From the NCBI GenBank assembly GCA_032433765.1, contig JAVIAB010000124.1:76626119-76690118 (forward strand): a stretch of 64,000 nucleotides of DNA, in the 5' to 3' direction. The translations under genes were made by a program, and so were the position numbers. Of this stretch, positions 1-12,220 are shown in pieces. The notes below the pieces were generated by a model. That model made no database searches. It was not told the DNA's origin and saw only the letters and a program-made list of their open reading frames with translations. This DNA is from Megaustenia siamemsis (taxonomy: Eukaryota > Mollusca > Gastropoda > Stylommatophora > Ariophantidae). Position 1 is the stretch's first letter. Every line of letters starts with the position of its first letter.

Positions 1-1643
1 GCAATAAAAAAATGGATGTCTAAGATCAAAGGAAGGAGAACTGTTGATTGATCAAGAAAACATAAGGGAACGATGGACAGAATACATTAAAGATCTTTAT
101 AATGATGAACGAATGGAAGTAATATTAAGGATAATGGAGAAGGACCAGAAATACTCAGAGAAAAGTGGAAGATGCCTTGCGCAATATGAAAGCAGGCAAA
201 GCTCCTGGACCAGATAATATAACTAAAGAAGAGATTGAAGCCATGGGTGATTTTGGAATAGAAATAATAACAAAAATATTGAAATGATATCTACAACAGC
301 GGATATATACCAGACGACATGCTCAAATCAATATTCATAGCCCTACCAAAGAAATCGGGTGCGATTGAATGCGATGATCATCGCACAATAAGCCTTATGA
401 GTCATATGACTAAGATATTACTAAGAATCATCATGCGAAGAGTGTGAAACAAAATCAGTCCAAAATTAGCGATGAACAGTGTGGTTTTGTTAGAGATAAA
501 GGAACAAGCAATGCCATTTATATCATAAGATCTTTAATAAGTAGAAAGCCATAGAGGTGAAAACAGATCTATACCTATGTTTCATAGATTACACCAAGGC
601 ATTTGACAAAGTAAAGCACCAAGAATAATCAAAATTTTAGAAAGCATAAACGTAGACAGCAAAGATCTAAGAATAATAAAGAACATGTACTGGCAACAAA
701 CAGCGGCCATAAGAACTGGAAACCAATTGGGAATGTTTCAACAAATAAAACAGGGTGTTAGACAAGGTTGTGTGCTGTCACCAGATTTGTTTAATATTTA
801 TAGTGAGATTATTTTAAGATCCATAAGGGACATGCCTGGAATAACAATTGGAGGTCATAATATAAATAATCTAAGGTATGCTGATGATACAGTATTAATC
901 GCTAAGAGTGAAAATGAGTTACAAGAAATGTTGGACATTTAGTGAAAGAAAGCAAAAATAAAGGACTCAGCCTTAATAGCAAAAAGACAGAGGTAATGGT
1001 AACAACAAAGAAAAAGACATCACCTCAGTGCAAAATAAAGACAAGTGGAACAATATTAAAACAGGTAAATGAATTTAAATATTTGGGAACTTTGTTACCT
1101 CAGACGGAAGATGTACAAAAGAGGTGAGATGCAGAATGGCTCAGGCAAAAAGCTTTCCAAAAAATGAGAAGATACTATGCAATCCATTTTTGACAATAGA
1201 AACAAGAAAAAGAGTTCTTAAATGTTATGTAGAGCCAGTCTTAACATATGATGAATCATGGACAATGGGACAACAGACAAGATCACTGGAGTCTGTAGAA
1301 ATGTGGTTTTACAGAAGAATGTTGAGAATACCATGGACAGCTAAGAAGAGTGGTGAAGATGTTCTGAGAGAGGTCCAAAAGAGAGCTAATTTCCAATATT
1401 AGGAAAAAACAATCATCATTTTTTGCCATGTAATGAGAAGAGAACAACTGGAATATATTGTAACAACTGGAAAAATTGAGGGATGAAGAGATAGAGGGAA
1501 GCAAAGAGAAAAAATAACAGACAGCTTAAGAGAATGGCTTGGCAGAAAGTCAACAACAGAAATGATAAATAGCTCCGAGATCGAAAGTTGTGGAGAGACA
1601 TGATCACCTAAGCCAGTAGGCCCGGTACTTGATGATGATGAAT
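1..1643 (+). mobile_element. RTE-like non-LTR retrotransposon, reverse transcriptase part, broken
   Basis: The reverse transcriptase is readable in pieces over several frames. KAPGPDNI is near 198-221, a YTKAFDKVK catalytic block near 583-616, [12 protein letters not shown] near 757-795 and the RYADDTVLI active site near 874-900. A C-terminal MWFYRRMLRIPWT block follows near 1303-1341. The copy ends at 1630-1643 in a short GAT repeat, the kind of microsatellite tail typical of RTE-type LINEs. Frameshifts near 940, 1125 and 1400 show it is dead. The 5' part, including any endonuclease, lies outside the window. Several other copies in the window share the ending GCCAACCGGTA-CACATGATGATGAT or a close variant. 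The assignment to RTE is inferred from the EN-RT-only layout of the longer copy at 38537 and from the tail. Confidence 0.85.
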
Positions 1644-3964
1644 ATAAATGGTACAAGTTGATATTGCTGCTAGCAACAGAAAAACGTGAGAAGCCACGTT
1701 ATTTAAAAAAAAAAATATAAGAACATATATGCTGACAGAGTACAAGTTTTTTTTTTTTAAATCAAGGATGACAGTGTAAATATTTGGACAGGAGATGATT
1801 GTTGCAGGGAAGAGGTATTCACTTATTGTGAACAGTTACACAGCTTCATCTACATAACTTGTTTGAGGGTGCTTTCTTTGTTTACAAAGTACATTCCCAT
1901 TGTACTTTTCTATTCTATCCATGGAACCAGTTTCATGACAGGAATTCCCCATATCCACTCCACCACTTGTCACAGCTTTTTCCAAATGCAAGGGTAAGTT
2001 CTGTTGACAAGGTCACTCCATGCACATCCTACTTGACTGCACAGTTGCAGGTGATGATTCCAAACCTCCTTAGTCACCTCTTATGACATGCATGAGAGTG
2101 GCTCTATTCTTTTCTCTCCTCACTGTGGGCTGTGGGAGACTCAGTAGCCACACAAGGATAGTGTTATACATATATTTATGTATAATATGTACATTATGTA
2201 GTATTATAATTATACATAAATAGGATATAACGAGATACAATATAAAAACAATATTTTGATGGTCCTGAGAATATTGTTATAACCAGATTTTATTGTAATA
2301 TAAAAAAAAACACTAGAATGGACAGCTCCAGTGTTACAGCTAAAAGCCTTCTTTAGAGAAACAAAAGATATGAAAGGCTACCTGGTTATGGAAAGCAGTG
2401 TGTTTTTTTAGTTTATTTTATTTCAAATATCACCAACTTTACTATTCTATGGTATAAAGCAATAAACACCAAGAAACACCTGATACAGAGTAGAGAGTAC
2501 ATCTATACCTACTCTGATCTATCTGTGCCAAACTTAGACACAATAAATCACAAGCATAAATTGGTCAATACAGAGATGAGGTGCTTGAGAAGAGCAGCAG
2601 AAGTATCATTAAGAGACAGACAATGAAATGAGACCATCAGTGGGCTTTGAGCTGATCTTCCATTGTATAAAATACAATGGCATTGAGTGAGCTACCCCCC
2701 CCCCCCCCCCCAATTGAGTGAAGGTCCGCATAATCTTTAACAAGTATTATAATCCCAGTCGTCAGTCAATAAAAAAAACTTATACTTATACTATTTTTAT
2801 ATTATTTTGGACCTTCATTACTTATTAAACACTAAACTTAAGTAGAAATGTAGAATGAACTGATAATAAAATATAAAATAAGTAGTGACTGGGACACAAT
2901 AATAATAATAATATCCGAATTTTATCGAATATTTTATTCACTTTCTAACTGTAATGATGATTTATAATGAAATGCTTTTAAATCAACTTATCAATGAATC
3001 TCGAAAGTCAGTGAATAGGCCGACACAACAATCACATCACCTAGTCTAGCCTAGTAGTTAAGTATGATAGTATCAACTAATCAAGTATGATATGATAATC
3101 ACTTTAGATAGTAACTTAGTAAGGTAGTGACAGACAGCATTCTCAGATTCTGATCAATCATCATGATTGTCAACATACAAATAAAAAAATACTATACATT
3201 ATACATCTTACTTAGTCTTAGAGTAAGTATACATCTTAGTCTTTAGAGTAGAGATTGATTTGATGTGTGATATTTTATGTCTACTCTACTGACTTAACTA
3301 AATTTATTTCAATTGTGATTTTGAGCCAAGTAGTAAAAATAATTAGTATTTAATTGTTTAGTTTCGGTTTTTATGATACGATCATAATCGTATCATAACT
3401 CAGTCACTCCATTGACACCGACTAATCAAAATGAAATAAACAGTAAATGAGTAAACACAACACATTCTTCTACTAAGAACATGAAATCGTACCCGCAACA
3501 TGTGAGAGAAGAGACAGCAGCGTTTACACTTGGGTTACATGCCCTTGGCCTCACCAGCGGTTCTCATGTTGTCTACCGCCGATCTTGTTTCCTGCCTGTT
3601 CCTAAATCTCAACACCCCCCCCCCCCCCCACAACCATTACAAAAATCGATTTCAGACTGAAAAAAAGTGCTTCAAATGTTTACGAGAAGTTATCACCAAT
3701 GGCCGTTAAAATGTAGGTAGATTTGAGAAATAAATACATTCATTATAAAATCGTTAATGAAATTATTCCATTAAAATTTCGTTTCTTAGAATTTCATTTC
3801 GAGTGTATTTATTGGTTTATTTTCTTCTTTTTTCTTTTAGCTTCATACATCGTTAAGATGAAGGTTGTGTTGCTTTACTTCTGTCCAAAAAATGGAAATA
3901 GTCCTAGAGCAAAAATGAGTACAATAGGACACTATCTTCTCGGTGCTTTGCTTCCAAACCTTGA
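1644..3964. other. AT-rich DNA without genes
   Basis: No credible coding region is seen. The stretch holds poly-C tracts at about 2695-2711 and 3614-3629, AT-rich low-complexity DNA, and the SINE-like segment listed separately. Confidence 0.6.
1900..2165. repeat. SINE-like dispersed repeat fragment
   Basis: The block CCTTAGTCACCTCTTATGAC with its flank near 2066-2160 recurs in diverged form (CTTAGTCGTCTCTTACGACATGC) inside the SINE-like insertion at 24042-24314. That makes it a dispersed short repeat. I cannot assign the family or define the ends. Confidence 0.4.
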
Positions 3965-5015
3965 CTTTCGTTGTAAAGATGGTGGGATCTAGGTCACGTT
4001 CTCTTGATCGCTGCAGTAAGTGCATTCGGGATCTGATTAATTTCGGTTCTCCGTTGTACTTTTCCGCGTTCAAATAAAAGTGATGATCTTCTTAGTACAT
4101 CTGCGCCGCTAAAGCTATGTTGTACGCCGGCAACAGTCCCTTTTTGACAAATCAAGTGTTGTGAATGCGACCTTCCAACGTCTAGACTTGATCTGCGCTT
4201 TACGTCACATTGGTACTGTTCATGGCCGTTGTTGGAATTCCTTGACGCAAGTTATTTCCATGTTACTTATCAATGTAAACTACATCGTCAGCCGCAGTTT
4301 TATCTCTTTACGGAATTTGCACAATGTTTTGTTCGTCTTAGGCTGTTTTTACTAGAGTAATCAGAAATCGAAAGGGAGCGAAATTGTGTGTACGATATTT
4401 TTTGTGTGCTACATCGTCGTGATGTTCATATTACATCCCAAGACTCTAGACCGGCCGCACGCTAATCTTACGGTCGGTTGTTTGATGTGCGACGGGGATA
4501 ATCTGACGACTAACTGTGTGTCTATATGTTCGGAATTTGAGTCAACAACGATGGCCTAACATCATCAAGCTCTATACATTTTTAAAAAATACGACGATCA
4601 TCATTTTCAAGAGGACGTGAACTTCCATGGTATATGGTGGATAGGCGGCGGGAACTATTGAAGGCTATGCATGAAAAGTGTTCCTTGTTGCAGTTTCCTC
4701 ATATTCCAAATCCGGCTTGTTGCAGGAGCTACTGAGTTATATACTCTGTGCACACCGTGAGCTGTGTGTCTCATCCGTTTTGATCATGTTCCGATATTCC
4801 AATTGTTTACGATGGATGATGATATCATATAGCAGGGAACAGTTGGCTGTGTCCATTTTCTGCGCGGTTACGCCTTATATCTTTTGGCGTGTACTGAGAC
4901 TGCTAAGATGGAGACTACAGTTACCTTTCTTTGTTTGGGAGATGAGATATTAATTCGTAAGATTACGCTGGCACGGGCGGTTGAGCAATTATGGATTTTA
5001 ATTCGTTTGCAGTGA
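3965..5015 (+). repeat. Left arm of a ~1-kb inverted repeat around the hAT gene
   Basis: The reverse complement of this stretch matches 12480-13530 along its whole length, at roughly four bases in five by eye. Shared landmarks include CACGGGCGGTTGAGCAATTA near 4974-4993, the tract around CAACAAGCCGGA, and CTGCAGCGATC near 4008. The match runs into the start of the hAT coding segment (CAGTGATGCC at 5011), so the right arm is probably a truncated, opposite-facing copy of the same element. Whether the two arms act as terminal repeats is not shown. Confidence 0.75.
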
Positions 5016-5213
5016 TGCCTGGGCTTTCCATAACCAAATAACCAAGGGGCTGAAAGTTAAAATATTAGAACTGAAGTCATTGCCAGGAGAAACATCTGAT
5101 ATTGTTAGTAGTTGTATTAATGACTGTCTAACGGAAAATGGTTTAGAAGGGAAAGTAGTTGCATTATGTGCAGACAACACAAATTCCAATTTTGGGGAGT
5201 TATTGAGTTATTT
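5016..5213 (+). pseudogene. hAT transposase, N-terminal/central fragment
   Basis: The frame reads DAWAFHNQITKGLK, then LPGETSDIVSSCIND, then ALCADNTNSNFGEL. This is the catalytic-domain segment of a hAT transposase of the ZBED-related kind, where an ADNT(N)xNFG block is characteristic. It stops at a retrotransposon junction near 5210 and resumes at 7064, then again at 11580. Some 35 residues expected between NFGEL and the next block are not seen, so the first insertion came with, or was followed by, loss of target DNA. It lies directly inside the left inverted-repeat arm. Confidence 0.75.
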
Positions 5214-5756
5214 GCAGTCATCATCATTGCACTCCGAACATGTCCATAGGTGCTCAAATCCCCTCCTTAGCAATTCCCTCAGTGTCCAGCGACTGACGAC
5301 TCCAGTTCTATGTTGGTTGATAAGTCTTCTTACACGGCCACTAAGTTTCTCATTTCTGGTTGTGCCCATCTTAACTCCCATTTCCATCATCCGAAGAAGT
5401 GACGTGGATCTGTGTTTGTCGAAGTCCTGTGCTCTTCCCACATCTCGGAGGGCATTGATGATGTCCGCCCGATCCATTGGTTGCCCGTCCTCAACAACAG
5501 CGCAGCTAGCCAACCTGTCCGCTCTTTTATTTCCCCGTACTCCCGCATGTCCAGGGACATAGACAAAGGTGACCTTACGTATTTTGGATTTCTGCAACGA
5601 CTCTACCCATTGCATGCATACAGAGCCCGCCTCCACTTTTTTAATTATGCTCATCGAATCACTCAGTATACATGCGTGGGTGTAGTCTTGTGACTCTAAC
5701 CATTTAAATGCCTTGGTCACTGCCATCGCCTCCATTGTCATGCTACTCGTGGTCAT
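5208..5756 (-). pseudogene. RNase H and C-terminal Cys-rich domain of the 5.2-7.1 kb LINE
   Basis: This open stretch of about 182 codons covers the later RNase H motifs: the acidic SDSMSIIKK block and the PGHAGVRGNKRAD block, which carries the conserved His and Asp. It then runs to a C-terminal CSECNDDDC end. The first RNase H aspartate block (YTDGSV) sits upstream in another frame near 5850, so a frameshift separates them. RNase H in such elements removes RNA from the RNA/DNA hybrid during target-primed reverse transcription. Confidence 0.7.
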
Positions 5757-5809
5757 AACGTATAACTGTCTTCTTTGACTATTCTGTCTGCCGAGCGTGC
5801 TGTAAATGC

Positions 5810-6688
5810 CTATGCACTTCTTTGGTGTCGTATTACAGATCCGTCTGTATAGATGACTGCATCTTTCTCATCGGTGTTATCGCAGATGAGACCGTTGACC
5901 TCAGCATTAACCACGACCGGGTTCTGTTCCCTACTTTTCCTGTCGAGTGTGACAATACACGAGAAAGTCCCCTTTAATGACGTAGGAACCGGTATCCACT
6001 CCTCACCAATGCTGATATTGGTAAGCCCACAGACCTGTTTGATGACATCTTCTGCTCGGCCCACCCATGATTTGCTTCTTTTAAACCTGACACCTTTCAC
6101 CGTGTTGAGTACGTGGTGCAATGGATGCTCTGTATCTGTACTAATCTTCAGGTATGCTCGTGCTCTCCAGATCTTGATTCTGTCATCCATGGTTGGAAAG
6201 TCAAGATGATACCTCATTGCTACACAGGGAGTGTCCCTCGTACATCCCAGGAGAATGCGCATGGCTTCATTTTGTATTTTCTCCAGCCTATCAATTTGAG
6301 TTGTACTGACAGTAAGAATTGCCAGGGCATACTCGATTGGTGCGAGGACCAATCCCTGGAACAGAAGAGTAAGTAGCCTCTGCTCGATGTTGGCAGCTGC
6401 CATGACCTTCAAGGCGACTAATCCTTTGCGGGATTTTGTTATCACATGGTCGACGTGGTCCCGAAAACATAGGCTGCTATCAAACTTAACTCCGAGATAA
6501 GCCATCAACTTGTCCCTGGTCACCTCATCAGCTCTCATTCGTACTACCGGTGTGGTCGTATTAACGACGATTAACCAAGGCACATGAAACCCCGCACCAG
6601 GAAGAAATGCGATCGAGTTCGTCTTGCATTGTGGAGGCGATTCCCCGTCTGTCTCTTCCCTGTCGATATACCAGAATATCATCAGCAA
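5810..6688 (-). pseudogene. RT thumb to start of RNase H of the same LINE
   Basis: The open stretch contains YLGVKFDSSLCFRDHV, LEKIQNEAMRILLGCTRDTP (RT thumb/connection) and ends just after IYTDGSV, the first RNase H motif. The FADD active-site box is just upstream in another frame at 6561-6746. It is a relic, with no start of its own. Confidence 0.7.
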
Positions 6689-7063
6689 AAGTCATAGTTC
6701 TTCCCCTCCCAACCAGCTGTTGTTCCGTGATCGTTATTGTGTACACGTTAAATAGAACTGGTGATAATGGTGAGCCTTGTGGCAGCCCTGGACAAATGTC
6801 TCCTCTTGGAAGTCTTCGAAGACGTCATAGGCAAAGACTGCCGCATTGAGCCATATCTCTTTGTTATATCTATAACCTCCGAGTGTGGGTGGGAATACGC
6901 GTTTCTGTTCAAGGTGACAGGTGAGGAGGACACGGGCAATTATTTTCTCCAGCAGCTTGCCCGCAGTGTTCTGCATTGTGATGATTCTGTAGGCATTGAT
7001 CTGAGAATGGTCCTTGTTTGGCTTCGGTAGCTGTGTATCCTCCGAATACTGGCATTAAACTCA

Positions 7064-7527
7064 TTGGCCAGTTTTGTCAAGTCGTCGTCGGCTAAATCAG
7101 CAGCTGCAGACGTATTACCTATTGATGTTGAGATGATTATTGCTACAATTTATCTGCGCTTCAAATCATACACAGTTAGAGTTGGAAGTCTCAAGGAGTT
7201 TTGCCAGTTTGTGGACACAGACTTCCAGCTGATTTTAGGTTATGCACAGACTAGGTGGCTTGCACTGCTGCCTGCTGTTGAAAGGGTTCTTCACATATTC
7301 CTGCCTTCAAATCCCTATTTTCAGTCTCAAGACAGATGCCCAGTCTTTATACAGAAATTCTTTGAAAACCCCATGTCTCAAGCATGGCTTATTTTTGTTC
7401 ACAGTCAGGCATCCTCTTTCCACGAAGCAATGCAGAAAGTAGAGGGACGGGTGGTCACTGTTTTTTAAGTAATTGCTAACATCAATGGGTTGAGAACTAT
7501 CTTGCAGTCCAAACTGGAAGATGGTTT
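7064..7527 (+). pseudogene. hAT transposase, middle fragment
   Basis: Motifs are AADVLPIDVEMIIATIY, YTVRVGSLKEFC, QTRWLALLPAVERVL and SQAWLIFVHSQASSFHEA. These correspond to the central helical and second catalytic part of hAT transposases, where TRWLxLLPAxERVL is a good landmark. The frame breaks at a T-run at 7461-7466, and the coding sense then continues (LQSKLEDG near 7503-7524). It is interrupted at ~7528 by the CTAT tail of the next LINE. It is the same gene as the segments at 5016 and 11580. Confidence 0.75.
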
Positions 7528-7562
7528 CTATCTATCTATCTATCGTTCGCCTGAAGTATTGT

Positions 7563-8318
7563 CTATATCTGCAATGTCGTTTCCTGTATAAATTTTACTG
7601 TCTTTTGTAATTCTTGCAGTGGCCCATATAGTTTTGTCTGTAGTGTTGTATCTATGGGCCAATGGATTTTCCTCAGTCTACTATATTCAGTGCAGTCTTG
7701 AAGTATGTGTTCAGCAGTCTGGGGTGCCTGTCCACATGTACAAGTAGTTGATGTGCCGATCTTGAATTTTGTATACATGTGACTATGGAGTCGATTGTGT
7801 CCTGTTCTTAGGCGTATAATGATAACTTGTTCATATCTATTCATATTATGAAAGGCATCCTGATTTGGGGCTTGTGGTCCTCTGATTGATTTGATTATCT
7901 GTTTCTTATGATGGTATGTAACTGGTGTATCTAGTTGTGTGCCTGTTGAACCTTCCTTTGCCAACTGATCTGCTTTCTCATTTCCTGGTATTCCACAGTG
8001 AGACGGGATCCACTGCAGGGCAACCCTGTGGTGCTTGCAGAGTTCAGTCAATAAGGTCTGCAGATGTGGTAATTTTCTGGATTGTAGTGCCTGGAGTACT
8101 GATCTTGCATCTGTCAAAAACACTACAGGCTGTGGGCTAAGATTACTGTTCAGCAGTTTTTCTATTGCCAACTTTATTGCTTGTATTTCTGCATCATAAT
8201 TGTGACAATATTTCCCTGTTGCTATTTTATTCATATCCCTAGTGTTATTTGGGTACTCTATATATGCACCTGCTCCCCCATTCTTTACTGCATTCTGTGC
8301 TGATCCATCTGTGTACAC
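7563..8318 (-). pseudogene. RNase H and C-terminal domain, minus LINE copy
   Basis: The frame carries YTDGSAQN, NYDAEIQAIKLAI, FLTDARSVLQAL and WIPSHCGIPGNEKADQLAKE, the four RNase H acidic/histidine motifs in order. A CTCGQAPQTAEHILQDC Cys/His cluster follows near the end. It is the same as residues ~620-871 of the plus copy but cut off from the RT by a frameshift. Confidence 0.85.
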
Positions 8319-8897
8319 ACGAATCCATAGGTCTTGTGGGTATTCTTCATCCAGGAAACTGAGAGTTATTGTTTTTCGCTGTAGACTATTTGTTCCTCTT
8401 TGTCAACTATTCCTTTCACTTCTGTCCGTATTTGAACTGATAATCCTGATTCATCTGTCCAGGGAGTCTGTTCTGGTATGGGCAGAAGGGGTTTAACAAC
8501 TCTTGGCATGTCTGGTGTTTGTCTACTAATACGCTTGGCTTGGTGGATAAAGCTGCTTCTCTTAAGTCGTCCCAATGCAAGATTTTGGAATCTGTCCTTC
8601 ATTGGATGTCTCGGCATGCATACAATTTTTCTGCCTGTATCAGCACCTTTGTGTCTCTCCGTTCTCTCAGTGCTGGTATCCTCCACAATTTCTCCATCTC
8701 CAATATTGGTGTTGATTTCATTGCTCCTGTGATGACCCTAAGTGCCTGGTTTTGTACTTTATCCAGTTCTTGCAATGTGGTGTTTGATGCTGAGCACCAT
8801 GCGGATGATCCATATTCTAAATGTGGGCGTATACTCTGTTGGTAAACTTTACTGAGTATTTTCCCACTCGCACCCCATGTGGTTCCACACAACTTTC

Positions 8898-10310
8898 TTA
8901 GAATAGCCAATTTCTCCTTGCTTTTTGGGTTGCCTTATTTATCTGCTGTTTCCAAGATAGTTTGTTATCAAATGTAACTCCGAGATATGTAGCTTGTATG
9001 TCTTCTTTCACAGGCTCATTGTTTATGTAGATGGCTCCTGCTTTTTGTTTTGGGGAGAGTGTGAAAAGTGTAGTACTGCATTTGTCTGTATTGATGCTGA
9101 TACACCATCTATTTGTCCATGAATTCAGTGCATTCATAGCTCTTTGTAGCAATTTGGAGGCCACTGTTGCATACTCCTCTGTGCACCACATTACCAAGTC
9201 ATCTGCATACATTGCCACTTTGATGCCATGTGGTAGTTCAGTAACTAGGTCATTGATGTAGATCAGAAAAAGTGTTGGAGATAGTACCCCTCCTTGTGGA
9301 ACGCCCTGGCGCAATAAGACCTTCTTACTCTTAAGACCATCCAGTTGCACTCTGGCTCTCCTGTTATGCAGGTATGCTTTGACCCATTTGTACATCCTGC
9401 CATTTACTCCATAATTTCTCAGTTTCTTCAAAAGCCCTTCCTTCCATACCTTATCAAATGCTTTCTTTAGGTCTATCCATGCTGCTAGTACCAGTTTCTT
9501 TTCTTGAAACGCATCTTCAATTTCCTGGGAAAGATAGGTTGCTTGATCTTCGGTAGAGTAACACTGTCTAAAGCCTGCTTGTTGTGGGACAAGGAGATTT
9601 TCACTTTCCAGGTACCACTGCAGTCTGAGATTGATTATACGTTCCATTGTTTTACACAAACAGCTTGTAAGGCTGATTGGTCTATAGCTGGATGTCATTG
9701 AACCATCTTTTCCTGGCTTTAGTAATGGTATCATAATTGCTTCTCTCCATGCCTGTGGCACTCTACCTGTGATCCAGCAAATGTTGTAGATCTGCAGTAG
9801 TTTTGCTTTAGCTGCAGTTCCCAAGTTCTTAATCATTTCATTGGACACTCCATCATTGCCTGGTGACTTTTTCATTTTTAATTTGGATATTGCCAGCTCT
9901 AGCTCTCTTTGTGTAATGGGTGTTTCCATGACTTCATGTGTGGTCTCTTCTTGTCTTGCATTTTGTTGTTTTAAACGGGTCTCTTGTCGTTTTTCTAGGC
10001 TAATTTCAATATTATTGTCATTTGCAAAGGAGTCTGCAAAGTAATTTGCTGCATGTTTACCTGTTAGAATGTTTCCATCCTTCTTCAGTGTAATTTTGGT
10101 GTTCCTTTCTGTACCCTCATCATTCAGCTGTTTTACAAGCTTCCACACTTTTCTTGTGTCTCGTTCAAGATTCAAGGACTCTGTTTTCTCTTTCCAGCTT
10201 CTCCGTCTGGCTTGTAGTTTAGCCCGTTGAAATTTGGCTTTAGCATGCTGGTAGTTGTTGTGGTGTTCTTGGCAAGGGTTATTTTCTGCTTGCTTTCGAG
10301 ATGTTTCCAT
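8898..10310 (-). pseudogene. Reverse transcriptase of the minus LINE copy
   Basis: The RT motifs are AAWIDLKKAFDKVW, RQGVPQGGVLSPTLF, AMYADDLVMW (active site) and TYLGVTFDNKLSW. This copy keeps the frame through the EN-RT linker (QENNPC region), where the plus copy is broken. Its own break is upstream near 10327. The frame ends by frameshift near 8898 at RRNWLF, where the plus copy reads on. Confidence 0.85.
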
Positions 10311-11383
10311 GTCATTGTGCAGTTCTCTAGTTCACTACTCCAGTATGGTTTGTAGTGTTTCCGTGCCCCTCTAGGTATTGTTTCACTGGCAGCTTGTATT
10401 ATTAGTCTACTGAATTCATCAACTATTTTGTTGATGTCTCTATCTGTATTTATATCTTTAGTCAGTACACTGGTGTAGTGTTGATACATTTTCCAGTCTG
10501 CCTTTTTGTAATTCCATCTGGAGAGAGTGCTGCTCTCCCTGATGGCCTCATTTTGCACCACTAAAAAGACTGGTCGGTGGTCGCTGCCTCCAAGTTGTTT
10601 CCCAACAATTCGTGTGATATTCCAATCCAGGTCTGGTGAATGGAAAGCAAGGTCTGGTGTAGATGTGGTATGCCATGATCTGGAGTAGAATGTTGGTGGA
10701 TCTGTTGCCTGGTTTAATAGTATAAGCCCATTGTCATCCTGCCAATTTTCAAGCTCTTCACCTCTCTTGTCCATATGTTCATAGCCCCAGCTCTGTGAGT
10801 GGCTGTTAAAGTCTCCACATACAATTATTCTTTCTTTTAATGTAATTGTGTCTAGTGCTAGTGGGCGGTCACTCGGACAGTAGTAGTTAAGTAGATGGAA
10901 GTCTGTATTTCCTGTCCTGAGGTGCAGTATTTGATATTCCGCCCCATCCATATACACTTCAATCTGACATGCATTAATGTTGTTCCTTACAAGAGTCAGT
11001 ATTCCACCCTTTTGTCTATTTATTCTGTCAGATCGGTAGCACTGGTATCCCCTAATCTTCAAGGCTATGTCGTTGTTTAGATGGGTTTCCTGCAAACAGC
11101 ATATGCTTATTTGTTCTTCATGCAGGATATTTTCTAATTCTATCTTTTTACTGTACCCATCTCTTTTGCTGTTGATGCCTTCAGCATTCCAGTGCATTAT
11201 TTTTAGTGGTCTTATTTTGGATTGGCCAGTAGCTCTATTCTCTCGCCCCCTGACTCCACAGGGCGGTTGAGAAGGACATCCAGTAATAGAGGTTGGGCCC
11301 TTTCGAGGCTGAGGGCCCGGCGCTGCACCTGCCTGAGTGCCCATCACAGGGCGAGTGCCATATCGATTTGCGGTTATAGACAT
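10172..11383 (-). pseudogene. Apurinic-type endonuclease of the minus LINE copy
   Basis: Endonuclease motifs LKIMHWNAEGINSKRDG, CCLQETHLNND, VCGDFNSHSQSWG, TPDLAFHSPDLDW and GGSDHRPVF are all present. This domain nicks the target DNA for target-primed reverse transcription. The frame runs out of register near 10327 and ends in a shifted tail that overlaps the start of the RT frame. Confidence 0.85.
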
Positions 11384-11579
11384 ACTTCCATATGCGTTGA
11401 GTGCGTGGCATCCTGATTGTTGTGCGCCTTTTGGCTGGTTGCCTCCGACTTCAGCACTTGAACTTGCTAGAGCAGACTGTGGTATTGCTCGGTTGTAGGA
11501 AGGCCTGGCCAGTCTTAGTTTTCAGTCCCTGGTGACTGTTAAGCCCCATCCCCACGACAAGGAGCTGGCCTTGATGAGG

Positions 11580-12220
11580 ATTAACAAGCTGGAAATGGAA
11601 GGAATTCCACAGGATGATGTGAACAAGTTTAACGCCAGTGTTTCTTCATTCCGTGAAACAGCTTTAAGTCATTTGAAGAAATGGGCTGCAAATAATTTTC
11701 AAAACTTTGAGGCCTACAACTGGGTAATATTGAACAGAACACCAAATTGGGAAGATATTGAGAAGTCTTCATCATTAGTGAGTCAAACAATACCTTCAGT
11801 CGACTTTCCAGAAAATGAAATGTATGACGAATATGTTTACATGAAGCACTTTGTTACTTCTCAGAAAATTAATGAGTGGAGTATTAATAAAACATTACCG
11901 GGGCAGCGTTGGATTGAAATGGCTTCCTACTTCAAAATCAGGCATGTGTCATTTTCACATATTCAGAAGCTGGCAGAGTTTTTTTGTGTCTACCGGGAAC
12001 AAATGCTGCAACGGAAAGATTGTTTTCACTGATGAACAGCTTGTGGACAAATGATAAAACACATCTAAGTGTGGACACTTTAAAGGCCATGTTGATCACC
12101 AAAGTGAACAATGAGCAAATATGTGTTGAATTTTTTAAGATGCTTCAAACAAAGAAAGATCTTTTTAAAACAATCCATTCATCACAAAAGTACAAAAACT
12201 CTGCTTCACCTTCCATTTAA
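11580..12220 (+). pseudogene. hAT transposase, C-terminal fragment with dimerisation domain
   Basis: It begins INKLEMEGIPQDDVNKF directly after the LINE 5' end and runs through AYNWVILNRTPNWEDIEKS. After a frameshift in a T-run near 11980-11986 it continues CLPGTNAATERLFSLMNSLW and LSVDTLKAMLITKVN. The latter is the hAT C-terminal dimerisation region, where NAxxERxFSxMN is diagnostic. It ends at a TAA at 12218-12220. Together with 5016-5213 and 7064-7527 this is one transposase gene in three pieces. Confidence 0.85.

Larger units (their letters stand above)
5208..7063 (-). mobile_element. 5'-truncated LINE with RT and RNase H, inserted in the hAT gene
   Basis: Read on the minus strand, pieces occur in the order RT finger/palm (PKPNKDHSQINAYRIITMQN near 6980-7040), the RT active-site box as TFADDILVY near 6670-6700, the RT thumb (5900-6550), and RNase H. 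The RNase H part has VIYTDGSV near 5850, CILSDSMSIIKK near 5650 and YVPGHAGVRGNKRADRLA near 5500-5570. A C-terminal cysteine-rich end, CSECNDDDC, lies at 5212-5240. Frameshifts break it into at least three ORFs. The endonuclease and first RT motifs are missing, as in a 5'-truncated insertion. RT plus RNase H places it in the I/Jockey-like LINE group rather than RTE. Confidence 0.8.
7528..11579 (-). mobile_element. ~4-kb EN-RT-RNase H LINE (I-like), minus copy, inserted in the hAT gene
   Basis: This is a near-identical, inverted copy of the element at 14565-18623. It has the same 5' leader (around GCCCCATCCCCACGACAAGG at 11543-11562), endonuclease (10172-11383), RT (8898-10310) and RNase H (7563-8318), and a 3' tail of CTAT units at 7528-7544. 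Frameshifts near 10327 (one base fewer than the plus copy) and near 8897, plus another near 8380, make it non-autonomous. No clear target duplication is seen. Comparison with hAT relatives suggests a few target codons were lost. A single EN-RT-RNase H frame without a separate ORF1 suits the I-related LINE clades; the exact clade is not assigned. Confidence 0.9.

Noticed and set aside
3723..4953. Plus-strand open stretches in the left inverted-repeat arm as host genes
   Set aside because: Not conserved as reading frames in the right arm and without recognisable motifs.
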